A stretch of 64,000 nucleotides of DNA from Pseudomonadota bacterium (GCA_021836225.1 JAKBJA010000133.1:1-64000); one strand, 5' to 3'. Positions 46,929-55,769 are shown, counted from the first letter of the stretch. Notes: generated from the sequence alone by a model not told the origin. Program-made: numbers and translations.

Positions 46929-48200
46929 TCAGGCCGCGGGCTTCTCGGCAGCGGAAGGCGGCAGCGCGATCTTCTGGTCGACGCTGAACTGGTAGTCATG
47001 GAAGACATGCTCCGCGCTGAGCACCTGGTAGCTGCCGTCCGGCGCGCGCCGGGTGGTGTCCTTGAGACGCCAGGCGGTCTGGCCGCAGGTCCAGATGTCG
47101 AAGTTGCGCATGTGGGTACACAGGCAGGTCTTGTCCATGACCTTCACCTTCTTCGCGCCCGGATGCAATTCCACCTCGCGGTTGTAGGCATCGATGTAGG
47201 CGCAGCGGCTGTTGGCATCGAGCAGGTAGCCGTAGGCCTCGCAGTTGGGGCGGATGCCCGAGCCGATCCCGGGGCTGCCCTTGAGCATGCGCATCGGGTA
47301 GCCGGTCGGCGAGATCGTGTTGACCTCGATGTCGCCCTCGCTGGCCTTGAAGTACTCCTGCTTGACCTTGTCCGGCAGACCGCATTCCTCGGTGACGGTG
47401 AAGCGGGTCGCCACCTGCACGGCGGCTGCACCCTGTTCGAGAAAGGTCGCGGCATCGCTGCCGGTGAAAATGCCACCGGCCGCGATCACCGGAATGTCGA
47501 GGTGCTCGGACTTGAGGTAGGCCAGCACTTCGTCGACGAGGGTAGCGAGGTCGTACTTCGCCCAGTCCTCGATTCCGAAGCCGAGGTGACCGCCGGCGAG
47601 CGGGCCTTCCACCACGATGTAATCAGGCAGGCGCTGCAGGCGCGCGTTCTTGCGCAGGAACATCGCCAGGGCGCGGGGCGAGGAAACGATGATGCCGAGC
47701 TTGGCGTCGCGGAAGCGCGGATGATCCTCGATCAGCGCGAACGAGCCGAGATGGAGGCCGGCGGAGAGCGTGATGCCGTCGATACCGGCATCGAGCGCGG
47801 CGGACAGGCGCATGCGCAGCGTCTCGCGCGGCGCATTCATGGTCAGCTTCTCCATGCAATTGATGAAGATCATGCCGTCGCCACGCTTGGCCTCCATGGT
47901 CCGGCCGACGTGGTAGCGCGTGGCCTCCTCGAGCACCGCGAGGTTGAAGTGCACATTGGATTTGTCGCTGCTGGCGGCATTCGTCTTGTATTTCTTCAGT
48001 TTCTCGCTGACGAAATGGGTGTCGAAGCGCCGGTCGGACACGGTCTGCACCATGGCGTCGGAGATGTGGCCGATGCCGCCGAGGCGCGCGACCTCGAGCG
48101 CCAGTTCGGCGGTCGAAATGTCCACGCCCATGCCGCCGATGACGATCGGCACCAGTTCCTGCTTGCCGAAGCGCAGGCGGTAATCATCCACACGTTTCAT
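46929..48200 (-). CDS. Second nitronate monooxygenase-like flavin enzyme
   Basis: A 423-residue TIM-barrel flavoprotein of the nitronate monooxygenase superfamily, with PIVIGGMGVDIS, VEGPLAGGHLGFG, IPVIAAGGIFTGSDAA and AAVQVATRF. The C-terminal third is longer than in classical members and has cysteines (RPNCEAYGY, SRCAYID, KTCLCTHM, WTCGQTAW) that could hold a metal or iron-sulfur centre. It is clearly a different subgroup from the 41892 gene. Substrate unknown; monocistronic. Confidence 0.75.
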   Translation of the reverse strand: MKRVDDYRLRFGKQELVPIVIGGMGVDISTAELALEVARLGGIGHISDAMVQTVSDRRFDTHFVSEKLKKYKTNAASSDKSNVHFNLAVLEEATRYHVGRTMEAKRGDGMIFINCMEKLTMNAPRETLRMRLSAALDAGIDGITLSAGLHLGSFALIEDHPRFRDAKLGIIVSSPRALAMFLRKNARLQRLPDYIVVEGPLAGGHLGFGIEDWAKYDLATLVDEVLAYLKSEHLDIPVIAAGGIFTGSDAATFLEQGAAAVQVATRFTVTEECGLPDKVKQEYFKASEGDIEVNTISPTGYPMRMLKGSPGIGSGIRPNCEAYGYLLDANSRCAYIDAYNREVELHPGAKKVKVMDKTCLCTHMRNFDIWTCGQTAWRLKDTTRRAPDGSYQVLSAEHVFHDYQFSVDQKIALPPSAAEKPAA

Positions 48201-48426
48201 TCTGTTCCTTACGATTCATTCCAGGTTGGCTTACATAACGGATTGTATCCATACGCCGAGCCGACGGCTCCGGTGCCAACCCAACGGGTCGCGCTGCAGG
48301 TACTGGATTTCAACGGTTTCGCCATAGCGCCCGCGTAGCGGGTTGGCCTCCAGTTCACAGCAGGCGTGCAGGATCGCGGCATAAAGCGTCCGCGTGCCTC
48401 GAGCACGGGCTGACGGCTCGGAACGG
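48201..48426. other. Short region without a supported gene
   Basis: About 225 bases lie between two minus-strand genes. Open frames crossing it are continuations of frames antisense or offset to neighbours. A peptide ending with ACCELEANPLRGRYGETVE is readable on the minus strand but lacks a start or homology I can name, and could be a relic. Confidence 0.4.
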
Positions 48427-49707
48427 CTAGTTGAAGCGACCGCCGTGAGCGGAAAAGCGCCGTATGGCTGACAGCAGGTTGATCCAGAGCAAGAGTGCCG
48501 ATAGCGCCAGCACGCCGCCTGCCGAAACGGCCAGGTGTGGCCACCGCGTGGCAGCAATCAGCAGCACGCAGGCAACGAAGTGGAGACGGAATTGCCAACG
48601 TGTCCAGCGTTCCGCGATCATGTCCTTCATGGTGGGGATACTGCCGGCGCGGGCCTGCAGCTGGGCCTGCAGGTGAAACCAGGCGAGGAAGGGCACGATC
48701 TTGTAGAGCATGCCGTTCACCACGCTCACCGCAAAGCCGCCGATGAACAACACGCCCAGCAACAGCGGATAGGCGTCGCTGTCTGCCCAGGCTGGCCTGA
48801 ACTGGGCGACCAGCCAGACAAATACACAGGCAATCAGGCTGGCCATCCCGAGGCGCCAGTAATCGAGGGTGACGTCGGGCAGTTTTCTGCGCCGTCGCCC
48901 TTGCAGGCGCAGGGTGGCGAGCGCAAACAGCAGGATACCGCTGGCGAGGCCGGCATCGACGATAGGGGTGACGACTCCCGGCAGCATGGGCGTACTGGCG
49001 TGAAACAGCAGCAGCGCGAACAGTGTGGCGGCCAGCCAGCGGCTCAGCCGGGGTGGATAGGGCGGCGTGATCTGGAACATCGGCACGACCTGGTAGGCGA
49101 CGCCGATCACCAGCAGCAGCACCCAGCCGAGCAGGCCGAAGGCGACATGCGCGCCCATTGCAGCTTCGACGACGGGAGGCGTCCACCAGCCCGCGCGGAG
49201 CAGGGCGAGGGCGAGTCCGAGCAGCGCGGTGACGCCAAGACTCGCCAGCGCGAGCCGCATGCCGCCGACCGTCACGCTGGTGACGGCGCGCGCGAGGCTG
49301 AGGGTGGCCGCTGCGAGAAATGCCGCGAAGCCGCTGCCGAGCAGGACGATGGCGATGGCGAATGCAGTCGGCCGGGCCGTCAGGAACCCCGCCATCAACG
49401 CGACGGTCCCGGCGGCGAGTGGAACGTGACTGAACCATGACACAAGCCGGGGTACGGGCAGGCTCGCACCCGCGACCACCGGCAGCATCTGCATCAGCGC
49501 GCCCAGCATCGACATGGCGAGAAACCCCAGTGTCAGCGCGTGGGTGAGGGCGAGTGCCTGAGGTGTCCAGCGCGAGGTCAGGGCCTCGGGCGCCAACACC
49601 AGCAGACCCGCGGCAGCGAGCAGGAACAGCGGGGCAGTGAGGAAGAACCGCAGGGGCAGCGAGAACGGAGGCGCCTGTTCGAAGGAAAGGCCGGCGGGCT
49701 GTCCCAT
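48427..49707 (-). CDS. Polytopic membrane protein, NnrS-like
   Basis: A 426-residue protein with about 12 hydrophobic segments. HALTLGFLAMSMLGALMQMLP and later His-bearing helices (GAHVAFGLLGW, FHASTPMLPG, FHLQAQLQ, FRLHFVACVL) recall NnrS and haem-copper-oxidase-like proteins linked to denitrification, but I cannot assign a family firmly. The gene ends an operon with hemerythrin and DUF2249 genes, a grouping seen in nitric-oxide and low-oxygen responses. Role inferred from context only. Confidence 0.6.
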   Translation of the reverse strand: MGQPAGLSFEQAPPFSLPLRFFLTAPLFLLAAAGLLVLAPEALTSRWTPQALALTHALTLGFLAMSMLGALMQMLPVVAGASLPVPRLVSWFSHVPLAAGTVALMAGFLTARPTAFAIAIVLLGSGFAAFLAAATLSLARAVTSVTVGGMRLALASLGVTALLGLALALLRAGWWTPPVVEAAMGAHVAFGLLGWVLLLVIGVAYQVVPMFQITPPYPPRLSRWLAATLFALLLFHASTPMLPGVVTPIVDAGLASGILLFALATLRLQGRRRRKLPDVTLDYWRLGMASLIACVFVWLVAQFRPAWADSDAYPLLLGVLFIGGFAVSVVNGMLYKIVPFLAWFHLQAQLQARAGSIPTMKDMIAERWTRWQFRLHFVACVLLIAATRWPHLAVSAGGVLALSALLLWINLLSAIRRFSAHGGRFN

Positions 49708-49717
49708 TGGAGGCGCT

Positions 49718-49960
49718 TTACGGGTTCGTGTCCGATTGCCGGATCAGGATGACATAGCTGCCGTCGGCTTGCATCCGCGTGTCGTGGCGATAGCCTCGCT
49801 CGGCAAGAATGGCATAGAGCGGAAACGGCTCGCGGTGCAGCAGCATCCGGATCGACTGACCGGGGCGCAGCAGGGCCAGCACCTGCATGACCTTTTCCAT
49901 CGGCTCCGGCGGTTCCAGCCCGCGCGCGTCGACGAGGATCTCGTTGGTCGGAGACGTCAT
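49718..49960 (-). CDS. DUF2249 domain protein
   Basis: An 80-residue small protein with ILVDARGLEPPEPMEKVMQ and HREPFPLYAILAERGY, the hallmarks of DUF2249 (a TusA-like fold). It lacks the TusA cysteine. DUF2249 proteins commonly neighbour hemerythrin and denitrification genes; function unknown. The ATG at 49960 overlaps the hemerythrin stop by four bases, so the two are coupled. Confidence 0.85.
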   Translation of the reverse strand: MTSPTNEILVDARGLEPPEPMEKVMQVLALLRPGQSIRMLLHREPFPLYAILAERGYRHDTRMQADGSYVILIRQSDTNP

Positions 49961-50394
49961 GCGAGCGTTTGCATGGAGTGGATCAGACCCTCGCGGTCGC
50001 TGCCCAGCACCTGGTCGGACATGGGGTAGAGCATGTTCTCTTCCTTCAGGTTGTGCTGCTGCATCAGCATGTTGAGCGTTTCCGACAGTCCGAGATAGCC
50101 GTCCTGGTTGCACGCCGCAACGGCGCTTGCCATGTCCTGCAGCAGGCCGCGCATCTGCTCGTGTTCCATGCGCATGACCTGGGTCGGCCCCGCGCGCATG
50201 CCGGTGCGGGCCTCGAAGGCGGGGAACAGCACGTCTTCCTCCATCGCCAGGTGATGCGCCATGGCCGTCTGAAAGCGCTCGAACAGGCTGCGCGCGCTGT
50301 CCCAGTTCTTTTGCGCGGTGGCGGTTTCGGCGGATGCGAACAAATCGTCGCAGGCTCGGTGATCGCTGCCAAGAAAATCCAGAATCGTGCTCAT
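49957..50394 (-). CDS. Hemerythrin-domain protein
   Basis: A 145-residue four-helix protein with the di-iron ligand pattern: SDHRACDDLF, AHHLAMEEDVLFPAFE, MEHEQMRGLL and HNLKEENMLYP. Such proteins bind O2 or NO or act in iron-sulfur repair. First gene of the operon with DUF2249 and the membrane protein, divergent from nrdD. Its promoter region includes an FNR/Dnr-like sequence (TTTAA-N4-ATCAG, 50429-50442, 7 of 10 consensus positions), so anaerobic control is plausible. Confidence 0.9.
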   Translation of the reverse strand: MSTILDFLGSDHRACDDLFASAETATAQKNWDSARSLFERFQTAMAHHLAMEEDVLFPAFEARTGMRAGPTQVMRMEHEQMRGLLQDMASAVAACNQDGYLGLSETLNMLMQQHNLKEENMLYPMSDQVLGSDREGLIHSMQTLA

Positions 50395-50474
50395 GTCATG
50401 CCTCCATAAGATGATGAAAAAATATATGTTTAAGTATATCAGGACTTTCTAACCCGAAATTCCTCTTGACTGAT

Positions 50475-50522
50475 CCACAAGATGTCGTAGTCTTACTTCA
50501 CGCGATGCACAAGATGTTGTTT
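50475..50522 (+). promoter_or_regulatory. Two NrdR-like boxes before nrdD
   Basis: Two palindromic 16-mers with core CAAGATGTCG (50475-50490) and CAAGATGTTG (50507-50522) lie exactly 32 bp apart, about three helical turns, as known for paired NrdR boxes (consensus ACAC-W-ATATAT-W-GTGT). They sit just before the nrdD ribosome site. nrdR is encoded at 55283 in this window. Repression by NrdR-dATP is inferred. Confidence 0.75.
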
Positions 50523-50536
50523 CTGAGGAGGATGCA

Positions 50537-52552
50537 ATGAATTCTGTGATAGCAGGGATACCGCGCGAAGTCATCAAGCGCGACGGACGCCGGGGGGCGT
50601 TCGATGCCGCAAAGATCCGTTCGGCCATTGTGAGGGCCGGGCAGGCCAGCGGCGAATTCGGCGAGGCCGAGGCGGATTTGCTCACCGCCCAGGCGGTGAA
50701 GGTGCTGATTCACACATTCCGTAACGCGCCGCCAGACATCGAGCGCATCCAGGACGTGGTCGAGCAGAGCCTGATTGCCGCCAACCATCTCGCGACGGCG
50801 CGCGCTTACATCGCCTATCGTGAGCGCCACAAGAAACTGCGCGAGGACCGCAAGACGGTGGTGGATGTGGAGGCCTCGATCAACGAATATCTGTCGCGCC
50901 AGGACTGGCGGGTCAACGCCAATGCCAACCAGGGTTACTCGCTGGGCGGGCTCATCCTCAACGTCTCGGGCAAGGTGGTGGCCAACTACTGGCTGAATCA
51001 CGTCTACCCACCCGAGCTTGGCGAGGCGCATCGCGACGGCTCCATTCACATCCACGACCTTGACATGCTGGCGGGCTACTGTGCGGGCTGGTCGCTGCGC
51101 ACCCTGTTGCACGAAGGGCTCAACGGCGTGCCAGGCAAGGTCGAGGCGGGGCCGCCCAAACACATGTCGAGCGCGGTCGGCCAGATCGTCAACTTCCTCG
51201 GCACGCTGCAGAACGAATGGGCGGGGGCACAGGCCTTCTCGTCGTTCGACACCTATATGGCGCCGTTCATCCGCAAGGACGCGATGACCTACGAGCAGGT
51301 GCGCCAGTGCATCCAGGAACTGATCTACAACCTCAACGTGCCGTCGCGCTGGGGCACGCAGACGCCGTTCACCAACCTTACCTTCGACTGGACCTGCCCC
51401 GAGGACCTGCGCGAGCAGGTGCCGGTCATCGCCGGCGAGGAGATGCCGTTTTCCTACGGTGAGTTGCAGGCCGAGATGGACATGATCAACCGCGCCTACA
51501 TCGAGGTGATGACCACCGGCGACGCGAAAGGAAGGGTCTTCACCTTCCCCATCCCCACCTACAACATGACGCCGGACTTCCCCTGGGAGTCGGAAAACGC
51601 CGAGCGCCTGTTCGCCATGACCGCGCGCTATGGCCTGCCGTATTTCCAGAACTTCATCAATTCGGAGATGAAGCCGAACCATATCCGTTCGATGTGCTGT
51701 CGCCTCCAACTCGACCTGCGCGAACTCCTGAAGCGCGGAAACGGCCTGTTCGGCTCGGCCGAGCAAACCGGCAGCGTGGGCGTGGTGACGGTCAACTGCG
51801 CACGGCTGGGCTACGAATACAAGGGGGACGAAGCCGCGCTGCTGCGCCGGCTCGATGCACTGCTCGACATGGCGCGCAATGGTTTGGAAATCAAGCGCAA
51901 GGAAATCCAGCGCCTGATGGACAACGGCCTCTTTCCCTACACCAAGCGCTATCTCGGCACGCTGCGCAACCACTTCTCGACCCTCGGCGTGAACGGCGTC
52001 AACGAAATGATCCGCAACTTCACCGGCGACGAACACGACATCACGACTGAATGGGGCCACGATTTCGCGGTGCGCCTGCTCGACCACATCCGTGGCCGCA
52101 TCGCCGCGTACCAGGAAGAAACCGGCCACCTATACAACCTGGAAGCCACGCCGGCCGAGGGCACCACCTACCGCTTCGCCAAGGAAGACGCCAAGCGCTA
52201 TCCCGACATCCTGCATGCAGGGACTGACGACTCGCCGTATTACACCAATTCGTCGCAGTTGCCGGTGGGTTTCACCGACGATGCGTTCGAGGCACTGGAG
52301 CGGCAGGACGACCTGCAGCGCAAGTACACCGGCGGCACGGTGCTCCACCTCTATATGTCGGAACACATCTCGTCCGCCGAGGCGTGCAAGAAGCTGGTGC
52401 GCCGTGCACTGGAACGCTTCCGCCTGCCGTACATCACCATCACGCCGACCTTTTCCATCTGTCCCAAGCACGGCTACCTCGCCGGCGAACACGAATTTTG
52501 TCCCGCGTGCGACGAGGACGCCCTGTCCCGTAAACGGGCCGTCGCTGCTTAA
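50537..52552 (+). CDS. nrdD: Anaerobic ribonucleotide reductase, lacking its radical domain
   Basis: A 671-residue class III reductase catalytic chain. An ATP-cone (about residues 9-100, VIKRDGRRGAFDAAKIRSAI) precedes the ten-stranded barrel; SIHIHDLDMLAGYCAGW, VNFLGTLQNEWAGAQAFSSF and IRSMCCRLQLDLR are typical. The C-terminal metal-binding part is present (ICPKHGYLAGEHEFCPAC), but the chain then ends DEDALSRKRAVAA. The glycyl radical domain that normally follows (RVMGYxRPV) is absent and is found on the next ORF. GAGGAGG precedes the ATG. Tandem NrdR-like boxes lie upstream. A single frameshift in 52534-52549 could join the two frames, so an assembly error should be excluded, but the downstream ORF has its own good start. 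Confidence 0.93.
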   Translation: MNSVIAGIPREVIKRDGRRGAFDAAKIRSAIVRAGQASGEFGEAEADLLTAQAVKVLIHTFRNAPPDIERIQDVVEQSLIAANHLATARAYIAYRERHKKLREDRKTVVDVEASINEYLSRQDWRVNANANQGYSLGGLILNVSGKVVANYWLNHVYPPELGEAHRDGSIHIHDLDMLAGYCAGWSLRTLLHEGLNGVPGKVEAGPPKHMSSAVGQIVNFLGTLQNEWAGAQAFSSFDTYMAPFIRKDAMTYEQVRQCIQELIYNLNVPSRWGTQTPFTNLTFDWTCPEDLREQVPVIAGEEMPFSYGELQAEMDMINRAYIEVMTTGDAKGRVFTFPIPTYNMTPDFPWESENAERLFAMTARYGLPYFQNFINSEMKPNHIRSMCCRLQLDLRELLKRGNGLFGSAEQTGSVGVVTVNCARLGYEYKGDEAALLRRLDALLDMARNGLEIKRKEIQRLMDNGLFPYTKRYLGTLRNHFSTLGVNGVNEMIRNFTGDEHDITTEWGHDFAVRLLDHIRGRIAAYQEETGHLYNLEATPAEGTTYRFAKEDAKRYPDILHAGTDDSPYYTNSSQLPVGFTDDAFEALERQDDLQRKYTGGTVLHLYMSEHISSAEACKKLVRRALERFRLPYITITPTFSICPKHGYLAGEHEFCPACDEDALSRKRAVAA

Positions 52553-52566
52553 CCGAGGAGAGTGAA

Positions 52567-52755
52567 ATGAATCACATGACCGTTCCGTACCAAGACCTGA
52601 ATGCGGCTGTTTTGAAGGACGACGAGCGCACCCGCTGCGAAGTGTGGACCCGCGTGATGGGCTACCACCGCCCGGTGACGAGCTTCAACAAGGGCAAGAA
52701 GAGCGAGCACCGTGAGCGGCGCTTCTTCGTCGAAAGCCGTTGCAGGATGGGATGA
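52567..52755 (+). CDS. Stand-alone glycyl radical domain of class III RNR
   Basis: A 62-residue ORF whose second half, RCEVWTRVMGYHRPVTSFN, is the glycyl radical loop of class III reductases; the Gly in RVMGYHRP is the predicted radical site. It is followed by NKGKKSEHRERRFF, also typical of the NrdD end. GAGGAG lies six bases before the ATG. It is 14 nt after nrdD and in a different frame, and it precedes nrdG by three bases. By analogy to YfiD/GrcA, a free radical domain that repairs pyruvate formate-lyase, it could dock onto NrdD and carry or replace the radical. Such a split for NrdD is inferred from sequence; I know of no experimental description. Confidence 0.85.
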   Translation: MNHMTVPYQDLNAAVLKDDERTRCEVWTRVMGYHRPVTSFNKGKKSEHRERRFFVESRCRMG

Positions 52756-52758
52756 CGC

Positions 52759-53448
52759 ATGCTGCGTGTCGGCGGCTTCACGCCGCTGTCCACGACCGAC
52801 TGGCCCGGCATGCTGGCTGCGGTGGTGTTTTTCCAGGGCTGCCCCTGGCGTTGCCGCTATTGCCATAATCCCGACTTGATATCTGCGCGCGGCGAACACG
52901 AAATCCCCTGGGAGGCGGTGCTGGCCTTCCTGCATCGCCGTCAGGGACTGCTCGACGGCGTGGTGTTTTCCGGCGGCGAGCCGACGCTGCAGGCGAGCCT
53001 GGCAGACGCGATGCGCGAGGTGCGCGCGCTCGGATTCCAGATCGGCCTGCATACCGGCGGCATGTACCCGGAAAAACTGGCGGCAGTGCTGCCGCTGGTC
53101 GACTGGGTGGGGATGGACGTGAAGGCGCCGTTTGCGGCATATCCGCGCATCACCGGCGCGGCCGGCAGCGGGGCGCGCGCGCTGGCCGGTTTGCAGCAGG
53201 TCCTGGCGTCCGGCGTCGAGCATGAGATCCGCACGACCGTGCATCCTGTCCTGCTGAGCGATTCCGACCTGACAGACCTGGCGCGCGACCTTGCCGCGCG
53301 TGGCGTGAAGCATTACGTCATCCAGGCTTTCCGCAGCCAGGGGTGCCGGGATAATGACTTATGCGGGAACACGGAACGCGCTCCTTCCTTGCAGGCGGTG
53401 GGCGACGATCTGGCCGGATTGTTCGAGGACTTCCTGGTGCGGACTTAA
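52759..53448 (+). CDS. nrdG: Anaerobic RNR activase, radical SAM
   Basis: A 229-residue radical SAM activase that installs the glycyl radical. The cluster motif CPWRCRYC is near residue 29, with SAM-binding VFSGGEPTLQ, and GMDVKAPFAAYPRITGAAGSG. It resembles the longer NrdG2-type activases rather than the 154-residue E. coli form. Its start lies three bases after the radical-domain ORF, so the operon is nrdD, radical domain, nrdG. It converges with a methyltransferase gene and overlaps it by four bases. Confidence 0.92.
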   Translation: MLRVGGFTPLSTTDWPGMLAAVVFFQGCPWRCRYCHNPDLISARGEHEIPWEAVLAFLHRRQGLLDGVVFSGGEPTLQASLADAMREVRALGFQIGLHTGGMYPEKLAAVLPLVDWVGMDVKAPFAAYPRITGAAGSGARALAGLQQVLASGVEHEIRTTVHPVLLSDSDLTDLARDLAARGVKHYVIQAFRSQGCRDNDLCGNTERAPSLQAVGDDLAGLFEDFLVRT

Positions 53449-54191
53449 CGCCGGCCGACGCGCAGGAAAAGCGGCCACTGCAGCGGGCGGGCTGTGTCCG
53501 CATCGCCCCACACGGGCGCCAGTTCGGCCATCAGCGCCGGCAGCGGATCCTGCCCCTGTGTGTCCCGGTAACGCTTCACCGCCGACCAGGTGGAGAGATA
53601 CGCGATCAGCCGTGGCAGGTTCCACGCGACTTCGATTTGAAAGGCGGGCGCCCCGATTTCCGCAAACGGAAAATCCAGGCTGCGATAGCCGTCGTCGATC
53701 AGTGCGCGCTCGGGCGGCCAGTAGGGGCCGACGGTTTCGGCATAAAAGCGCTGGAACGGCGCGTCCATTTTCCCCGGTAGCACCATTCGACCGTAGCCCC
53801 ACAGGGCGAGCACGCCAGCGGGTTTCAGCACGCGCGCCACTTCGGCGTAAAAGCGCGGCAGGTCGAACCAGTGTGCGGCCTGCGCGACGGTGACGAGATC
53901 GATGCGGTGCTCCGCCAGGCCGCTGGCTTCGGCGGGGGCTACCCGGAAGTCGATCGCAGGATGGGGCGCGGCGTGGCGGATCTGCTCGGCGGAGGCGTCG
54001 GTGGCGACGACCTGCCGGAAATGCGGCGCCAGGCCCAGCGCGGCCTGGCCGCTGCCAGTGGCGCAGTCCCAAGCCGTGTTGCGCTCGGCGGACAGGCCGG
54101 CAAGCCAGACGAACAGCGCAGCGGGATAGTCCGGGCGATAGGCGGCGTAGCGGTCGGACGCCGAGGAGAAATGATCCTTGAACGTGCTCAC
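53445..54191 (-). CDS. Class I SAM-dependent methyltransferase
   Basis: A 248-residue methyltransferase with a methyltransferase-11/25-type fold. Motif I reads WDCATGSGQAALGL, the acidic residue after strand 2 is in VVATDASAEQI, and motif IV is IDLVTVAQAAHWFD. It resembles the Crg1/Tmt1-like branch acting on small carboxylic acids, but the substrate is unknown. Its start overlaps the ribD end, so it is likely co-transcribed with ribD and nrdR. Confidence 0.85.
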   Translation of the reverse strand: MSTFKDHFSSASDRYAAYRPDYPAALFVWLAGLSAERNTAWDCATGSGQAALGLAPHFRQVVATDASAEQIRHAAPHPAIDFRVAPAEASGLAEHRIDLVTVAQAAHWFDLPRFYAEVARVLKPAGVLALWGYGRMVLPGKMDAPFQRFYAETVGPYWPPERALIDDGYRSLDFPFAEIGAPAFQIEVAWNLPRLIAYLSTWSAVKRYRDTQGQDPLPALMAELAPVWGDADTARPLQWPLFLRVGRR

Positions 54192-55276
54192 GCCGGCAGC
54201 AGCGTCAGGCGCAGATCGCCGCCGATCTGGCGCACATCGGCCAGTTTGAAGCGGGCGGCGTCGGCCAGTGTTGCCAGCGGAGGCATCGCGAACAGCCCGC
54301 GCGCGGCGTCACCCACCGCCATCGGCGCCATGTAGGCCACCCATTCGTCGACCAGTCCGGCTTTGATCAGCGCCCCATTGAGCGCGGCGCCGGCTTCGAC
54401 GTGCAGTTCGTTGACGCCGCGCTGCGCCAGCAGCACGAGCAGGGCGGCGAGGTCGACGCGGTCGTCCGTCGCCGGCAACGCGATCACTTCCGCACCCGCC
54501 TGTTCGAGCGCGGCGCGCGCAGCAGGGTCGGCATGGTGACAGGCGATCAGCGCGGGCAGGATCGCTGCATCCGCCGGCGTGCGCAAGGTCGAATCGACAA
54601 TCACCCGCAGCGGCTGGCGACCAAAGTCCAGATCGCGCACATTCATGCGCGGGTTGTCGGCCAGCACGGTGCCGCTGCCGGTGAGGATGGCGCAGGCGCG
54701 TGCGCGCAGGCGCTGCACGTCGGCGCGCGCGGCCTCGCCGGTGATCCACTGCGACGCGCCGTTGGCGAGCGCGGTCTTGCCGTCCAGCGTGGACGCAGTC
54801 TTGAGGCGGACCCACGGACGCTGCCGCGTCATGCGCGAGATGAAGCCGGGATTGAGCGCGCGCGCCTCGGCCTCCATCAGTCCGACTTCGGCCTGGATGC
54901 CGGCCAGCGTCAGCATGGATATGCCGCCACCCGCGACCAGCGGATTGGGGTCGCTCATCGCCGCCACCACGCGCGCGACGCCCGCCTGGATCAGCGCTTC
55001 GGCGCACGGCGGGGTGCGACCGTGGTGCGAGCAGGGTTCGAGCGTGACGTACACGGTGGCACCGCGTGCCGCCTCGCCCGCGGCATTCAGCGCATGGATT
55101 TCGGCGTGTGGCGTGCCGGCGCGCTGATGCCAGCCTTCGCCGACGGTGCGCCCGTCCCTGACGATGACGCAGCCGACGCGTGGGTTGGGGCTGGTGGTGA
55201 AGAGGCCGCGCGCGGCGAGCTGCAGCGCGCGGGCCATGTGCAGATGATCGGCGGCGGAGTGGCGGTCGGCGCGCAC
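54188..55276 (-). CDS. ribD: Bifunctional riboflavin deaminase-reductase RibD
   Basis: A 362-residue two-domain enzyme. The N-terminal deaminase has HAEIHAL with the zinc ligand and catalytic Glu, and LEPCSHHGRTPPCAEAL with zinc cysteines; the C-terminal reductase begins near RPWVRLKTASTLDGK and has NELHVEAGAALNGAL. GTG at 55276 follows the nrdR stop by six bases; ATG at 55237 is possible. The other rib genes are at 39-41.7 kb. Confidence 0.95.
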   Translation of the reverse strand: MRADRHSAADHLHMARALQLAARGLFTTSPNPRVGCVIVRDGRTVGEGWHQRAGTPHAEIHALNAAGEAARGATVYVTLEPCSHHGRTPPCAEALIQAGVARVVAAMSDPNPLVAGGGISMLTLAGIQAEVGLMEAEARALNPGFISRMTRQRPWVRLKTASTLDGKTALANGASQWITGEAARADVQRLRARACAILTGSGTVLADNPRMNVRDLDFGRQPLRVIVDSTLRTPADAAILPALIACHHADPAARAALEQAGAEVIALPATDDRVDLAALLVLLAQRGVNELHVEAGAALNGALIKAGLVDEWVAYMAPMAVGDAARGLFAMPPLATLADAARFKLADVRQIGGDLRLTLLPA

Positions 55277-55282
55277 GGCGGT

Positions 55283-55765
55283 CTACTCGAAGAGGTCGTC
55301 CACGTCCGGGGGCGGCGCGCGCTCCAGGTCCTGCAGCATCTCGCGGAAATCGTCCGGGTCCTGGAAGCTCTTGTACACCGAGGCGAAGCGGATATAGGCG
55401 ATCTTGTCGAGCTTCTTCAGTTCGTTCATCACCAGCTCGCCGATTTGACGCGCCGGCACTTCGCGTTCGCCCAGCGTCAGCAGGCGCTGGCGGATGCGGT
55501 CGACGGCGGCATCGACCAGTTCGGTCGAAACCGGGCGCTTGTGCAGCGCGCGGCGAAAGCCTTCGCGCAGCTTGGTCTCGGAAAAGTCTTCGCGCGTGCC
55601 GTTAGTCTTGACGATCTGCGGCGGCCTCAGTTCGGCGGTCTCCCAGGTGGTGAAGCGCTTGTCGCAAGCGGCGCAGCGGCGGCGCCGGCGGATCGCGTCA
55701 CCCGCCTCGTTGACGCGGGAGTCGATGACCTGGGTATCGAGAGAACCACAAAACGGGCATTTCAT
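55283..55765 (-). CDS. nrdR: Transcriptional repressor NrdR
   Basis: A 160-residue repressor of ribonucleotide reductase genes: an N-terminal zinc ribbon with MKCPFCGS and [11 protein letters not shown], and an ATP-cone that senses ATP/dATP ([23 protein letters not shown]). The C terminus is acidic (DDLFE). It lies between glyA and ribD, a classical arrangement. Its likely target in this window is the pair of boxes before nrdD. Confidence 0.97.
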   Translation of the reverse strand: MKCPFCGSLDTQVIDSRVNEAGDAIRRRRRCAACDKRFTTWETAELRPPQIVKTNGTREDFSETKLREGFRRALHKRPVSTELVDAAVDRIRQRLLTLGEREVPARQIGELVMNELKKLDKIAYIRFASVYKSFQDPDDFREMLQDLERAPPPDVDDLFE

Positions 55766-55769
55766 GGGT

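Noticed and set aside
48209..49438. Arg-rich minus-strand frame overlapping the membrane protein gene
   Set aside because: The alternative frame at 48427-49707 encodes a clean polytopic membrane protein; this one is low-complexity and shifted.
52520..52567. Programmed -1 frameshift joining nrdD to the radical domain
   Set aside because: No slippery heptamer is seen in the overlap window 52534-52549, and the downstream ORF has its own well-placed ribosome site. Not fully excluded.
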